DNA of 64,000 nucleotides from Neptunicoccus sediminis (GTDB lineage: Bacteria > Pseudomonadota > Alphaproteobacteria > Rhodobacterales > Rhodobacteraceae), in the NCBI RefSeq assembly GCF_001719615.1, contig NZ_MDVX01000001.1:785959-849958 (forward strand), read 5' to 3'. The translations under genes and the position numbers were made by a program. The first letter of the stretch is position 1; each line of letters begins with the position of its first letter. The notes beneath the pieces were generated by a model. The model had not been told where the DNA came from and searched no databases. It saw only the letters and a list, made by a program, of their open reading frames with translations. This document shows positions 62,574-64,000 of this stretch, in pieces.

Positions 62574-63386
62574 TTATCGCCGACCTTCGATCTTGTTGAT
62601 GCGCTCTCCGATCGATCTCAGAAACGCTGCCCTCGGGTTGTTTCTCAGGCCCGCATCAGCCATATGAATTGCAAAGCGATCAATCAATCCATCCGCTCCC
62701 ATATGCGAGAAATCCAGCGGGCCGCTATCTCCTCTAAGATCGTTGGATGCGATGCGCTCGATCGCGCATATGTCGAGCGGCTCGATCTCTTTCCTTAGAT
62801 GCTTGAACTTTTCCTCTGCTGGCAGATCGACGTTCGTCCATCCCGGTGCGAGGCCTACGGCTGCCTCTACGTCCGACCATTCAAAGTCCAACGCTTTCAT
62901 TCCGTCCTCAGAAAACGCCCGCCAAGGGCAGGCGTCGAAGGGCATGTCTTTGAAGAAGTCAAACAGCAGGGTTCCAAGTTTCACTAAGTGGATGGCACAC
63001 GAGACCCTAATATCATTCCCCATAACCTCAGGCGGAAGACGGAGTCGATCCTCAACAAATCGATATGTGTATCCGCCTTTCATTGTCGATCCACCGACGT
63101 AAGAGACCGGACCCTGCTTCTGGGAAACGTTACGAAGCTCAAGAAAGAAGCGCATCGCGGCATCAGTGCGCATCTCCGCCTGCTTCTCAGCATACCAATC
63201 ACTGAAACCGCTGACCTTCGACATGGAACTCTGCATGACGAAAGTGACGTTTCGTGAGGCAGATAGGAAGGCATTCAGTTCATACTGAAAGTAAGGTCCG
63301 GACACCTCCATGCACCTGCCGAGGAAGTATTCCGCTTCCAGCAACTTCTCGGTGGCGTGACGGAGCGAGGTAAAGACGTGCGGCAT
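62574..63386 (-). CDS. hypothetical protein next to integrase
   Basis: A 270-aa protein starting MPHVFTSLRHATEKLLEAEYF. The N-terminal half is helical with YFQYELNAFLSASRNVTFVMQ, DWYAEKQAEMRTDAAMRFFLELRNVSQKQ, a pattern like helical HEPN-type proteins, though the usual R-x(4-6)-H motif is not clearly present. The C-terminal half ends with EPLDICAIERIASNDLRGD. A TTG start at 63479 would add 31 residues. As cargo beside an integrase it may be a defence-type gene, which is inference only. Confidence 0.6.
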   Translation of the reverse strand: MPHVFTSLRHATEKLLEAEYFLGRCMEVSGPYFQYELNAFLSASRNVTFVMQSSMSKVSGFSDWYAEKQAEMRTDAAMRFFLELRNVSQKQGPVSYVGGSTMKGGYTYRFVEDRLRLPPEVMGNDIRVSCAIHLVKLGTLLFDFFKDMPFDACPWRAFSEDGMKALDFEWSDVEAAVGLAPGWTNVDLPAEEKFKHLRKEIEPLDICAIERIASNDLRGDSGPLDFSHMGADGLIDRFAIHMADAGLRNNPRAAFLRSIGERINKIEGRR

Positions 63387-63457
63387 CCCAACACGTTTGC
63401 AGAACTCATTCGTTTTGACAAGGGTTGTCGAGCAGAGCGAATGTAAACTTCGTCCGC

Positions 63458-63691
63458 TCAGCAGGCCTTCGGCAAACAAAAATGCTGCACAATGTTTCGA
63501 ACGTCTGCTTCGGTGAAGCTGGCAACGCAGCGCTTAGGCATCTGGTCAACGGCGGCTCTGGGCCGTTCATGTTCAGTAAAGCTAAGGTCAGAATTTTCTC
63601 GATGCCCGCAAAGCCGATGGATTTCTGCATCTAGAAATGATGTGAGCTCGGCGTCAGACTTAAATGTCCACCGTTGACACATACCAGTCAT
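63458..63691 (-). CDS. small hypothetical protein next to integrase
   Basis: A 77-aa frame MTGMCQRWTFKSDAELTSFL and onward, ending EADVRNIVQHFCLPKAC, between the integrase stop and the larger hypothetical gene, same strand. The start could also be 63763, overlapping the integrase. Cysteines and helical tail are visible; no family is recognised. Confidence 0.4.
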   Translation of the reverse strand: MTGMCQRWTFKSDAELTSFLDAEIHRLCGHRENSDLSFTEHERPRAAVDQMPKRCVASFTEADVRNIVQHFCLPKAC

Positions 63692-63732
63692 ACGAAGGCT
63701 TATATGGATTTCCTGAGAACCGACGCTTAGCA

Positions 63733-64000
63733 TCAGTCCCCACCAATCAAATAACCCGCCCAATCCCCCAAATATGGTTTGCGGCGTTCGAGGTAGTCAG
63801 CGCGGTTATACGCGTCCTCCACATCGTTGACCGCGAAGTGCCCAAGGCAGGCCTCAGCCACCTCCCGGGCGCATTCTGTGCGTTCGGACAGCCATGTGCG
63901 TAGTGTAGAGCGAAACCCGTGGGGGCGGGCTTCAAGGCCGCGCTCGACCATGTAGTTGCGCATGGACATCTTGTTCAGAGGGCCGCCACGACTGTTGGGA
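63733..64000 (-). CDS. tyrosine (phage/island) integrase, C-terminal part, runs off the window
   Basis: The open frame from the window edge encodes GGPLNKMSMRNYMVERGLEARPHGFRSTLRTWLSERTECA, then LGHFAVNDVEDAYNRADYLERRKPYLGDWAGYL. This is the C-terminal catalytic part of P4-type island integrases: the HGFRST box holds the catalytic His and Arg, and the AYNR box holds the nucleophilic Tyr. The N-terminal DNA-binding part is outside the window. It marks a mobile element at the right edge. Confidence 0.85.
   Translation of the reverse strand, partial: PNSRGGPLNKMSMRNYMVERGLEARPHGFRSTLRTWLSERTECAREVAEACLGHFAVNDVEDAYNRADYLERRKPYLGDWAGYLIGGD

Overview
The window reads as part of a chromosome (or chromid) of a marine Roseobacter-group alphaproteobacterium (Rhodobacterales). 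The evidence is moderately high GC, the YicC-Gmk pair, a ChpT-type histidine phosphotransferase, ornithine-lipid genes olsB-olsA, DUF1127 mini-proteins, and a sRNA array of the CcsR type known from Rhodobacter sphaeroides. No rRNA, tRNA or CRISPR array was seen.

Positions 1-33.6 kb look like ordinary core genome. A LIV-type ABC transporter operon on the minus strand (binding protein, livG, livF, livH, livM) runs into a cut-off dimethylglycine/sarcosine dehydrogenase-like FAD enzyme. It is followed by a PQQ-type sugar dehydrogenase, a GlxA/AraC regulator, class II DAHP synthase, yicC-gmk-gamma carbonic anhydrase, chpT, olsBA, thiE-like, enolase, a fur-eamA pair and an NhaP antiporter. Next comes a stress-type locus of two DUF1127 genes plus three tandem CcsR-like RNAs. 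Then follow a second EamA transporter, nucleoside hydrolase, ferric-iron binding protein, mazG, an M20 amidohydrolase, yghU, msrA and prmA. A second DUF1127 gene is followed by two CCTCCC-loop hairpins. The block ends with ruvC-ruvA.

At 33.6 kb the expected ruvB is absent and the sequence turns AT-richer and mosaic. From there to the right edge it is accessory DNA: a broken gene with an IS3 fragment; an eight-gene minus-strand catabolic operon (peptide-type ABC importer, LeuC/LeuD-like hydratase, isocitrate-lyase-family lyase, IclR regulator) with a palindromic operator; an IS6 transposase pseudogene; and a plasmid mobilisation remnant (MobC, truncated relaxase, candidate oriT).

Positions 47.5-59.8 kb hold a cell-envelope cluster of unknown function: two multi-pass membrane proteins, a lipoprotein, several secreted proteins, an SH3 protein and a VWA protein with five Ig-like repeats. 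Next to it is a divergent triad of a SUOX-fold periplasmic protein, a histidine kinase and a LuxR-type response regulator, followed by a PKD-containing secreted protein. The last 4 kb carry phage debris (terminase C-terminus), unrecognised genes, an LprI-like protein and a tyrosine integrase that runs off the window, so the right edge probably belongs to an integrated element.

The most interesting signals are the two DUF1127/anti-Shine-Dalgarno hairpin loci, the unassigned dicarboxylate operon with an altered hydratase active-site loop, and the VWA/Ig envelope cluster with its own sensory triad.
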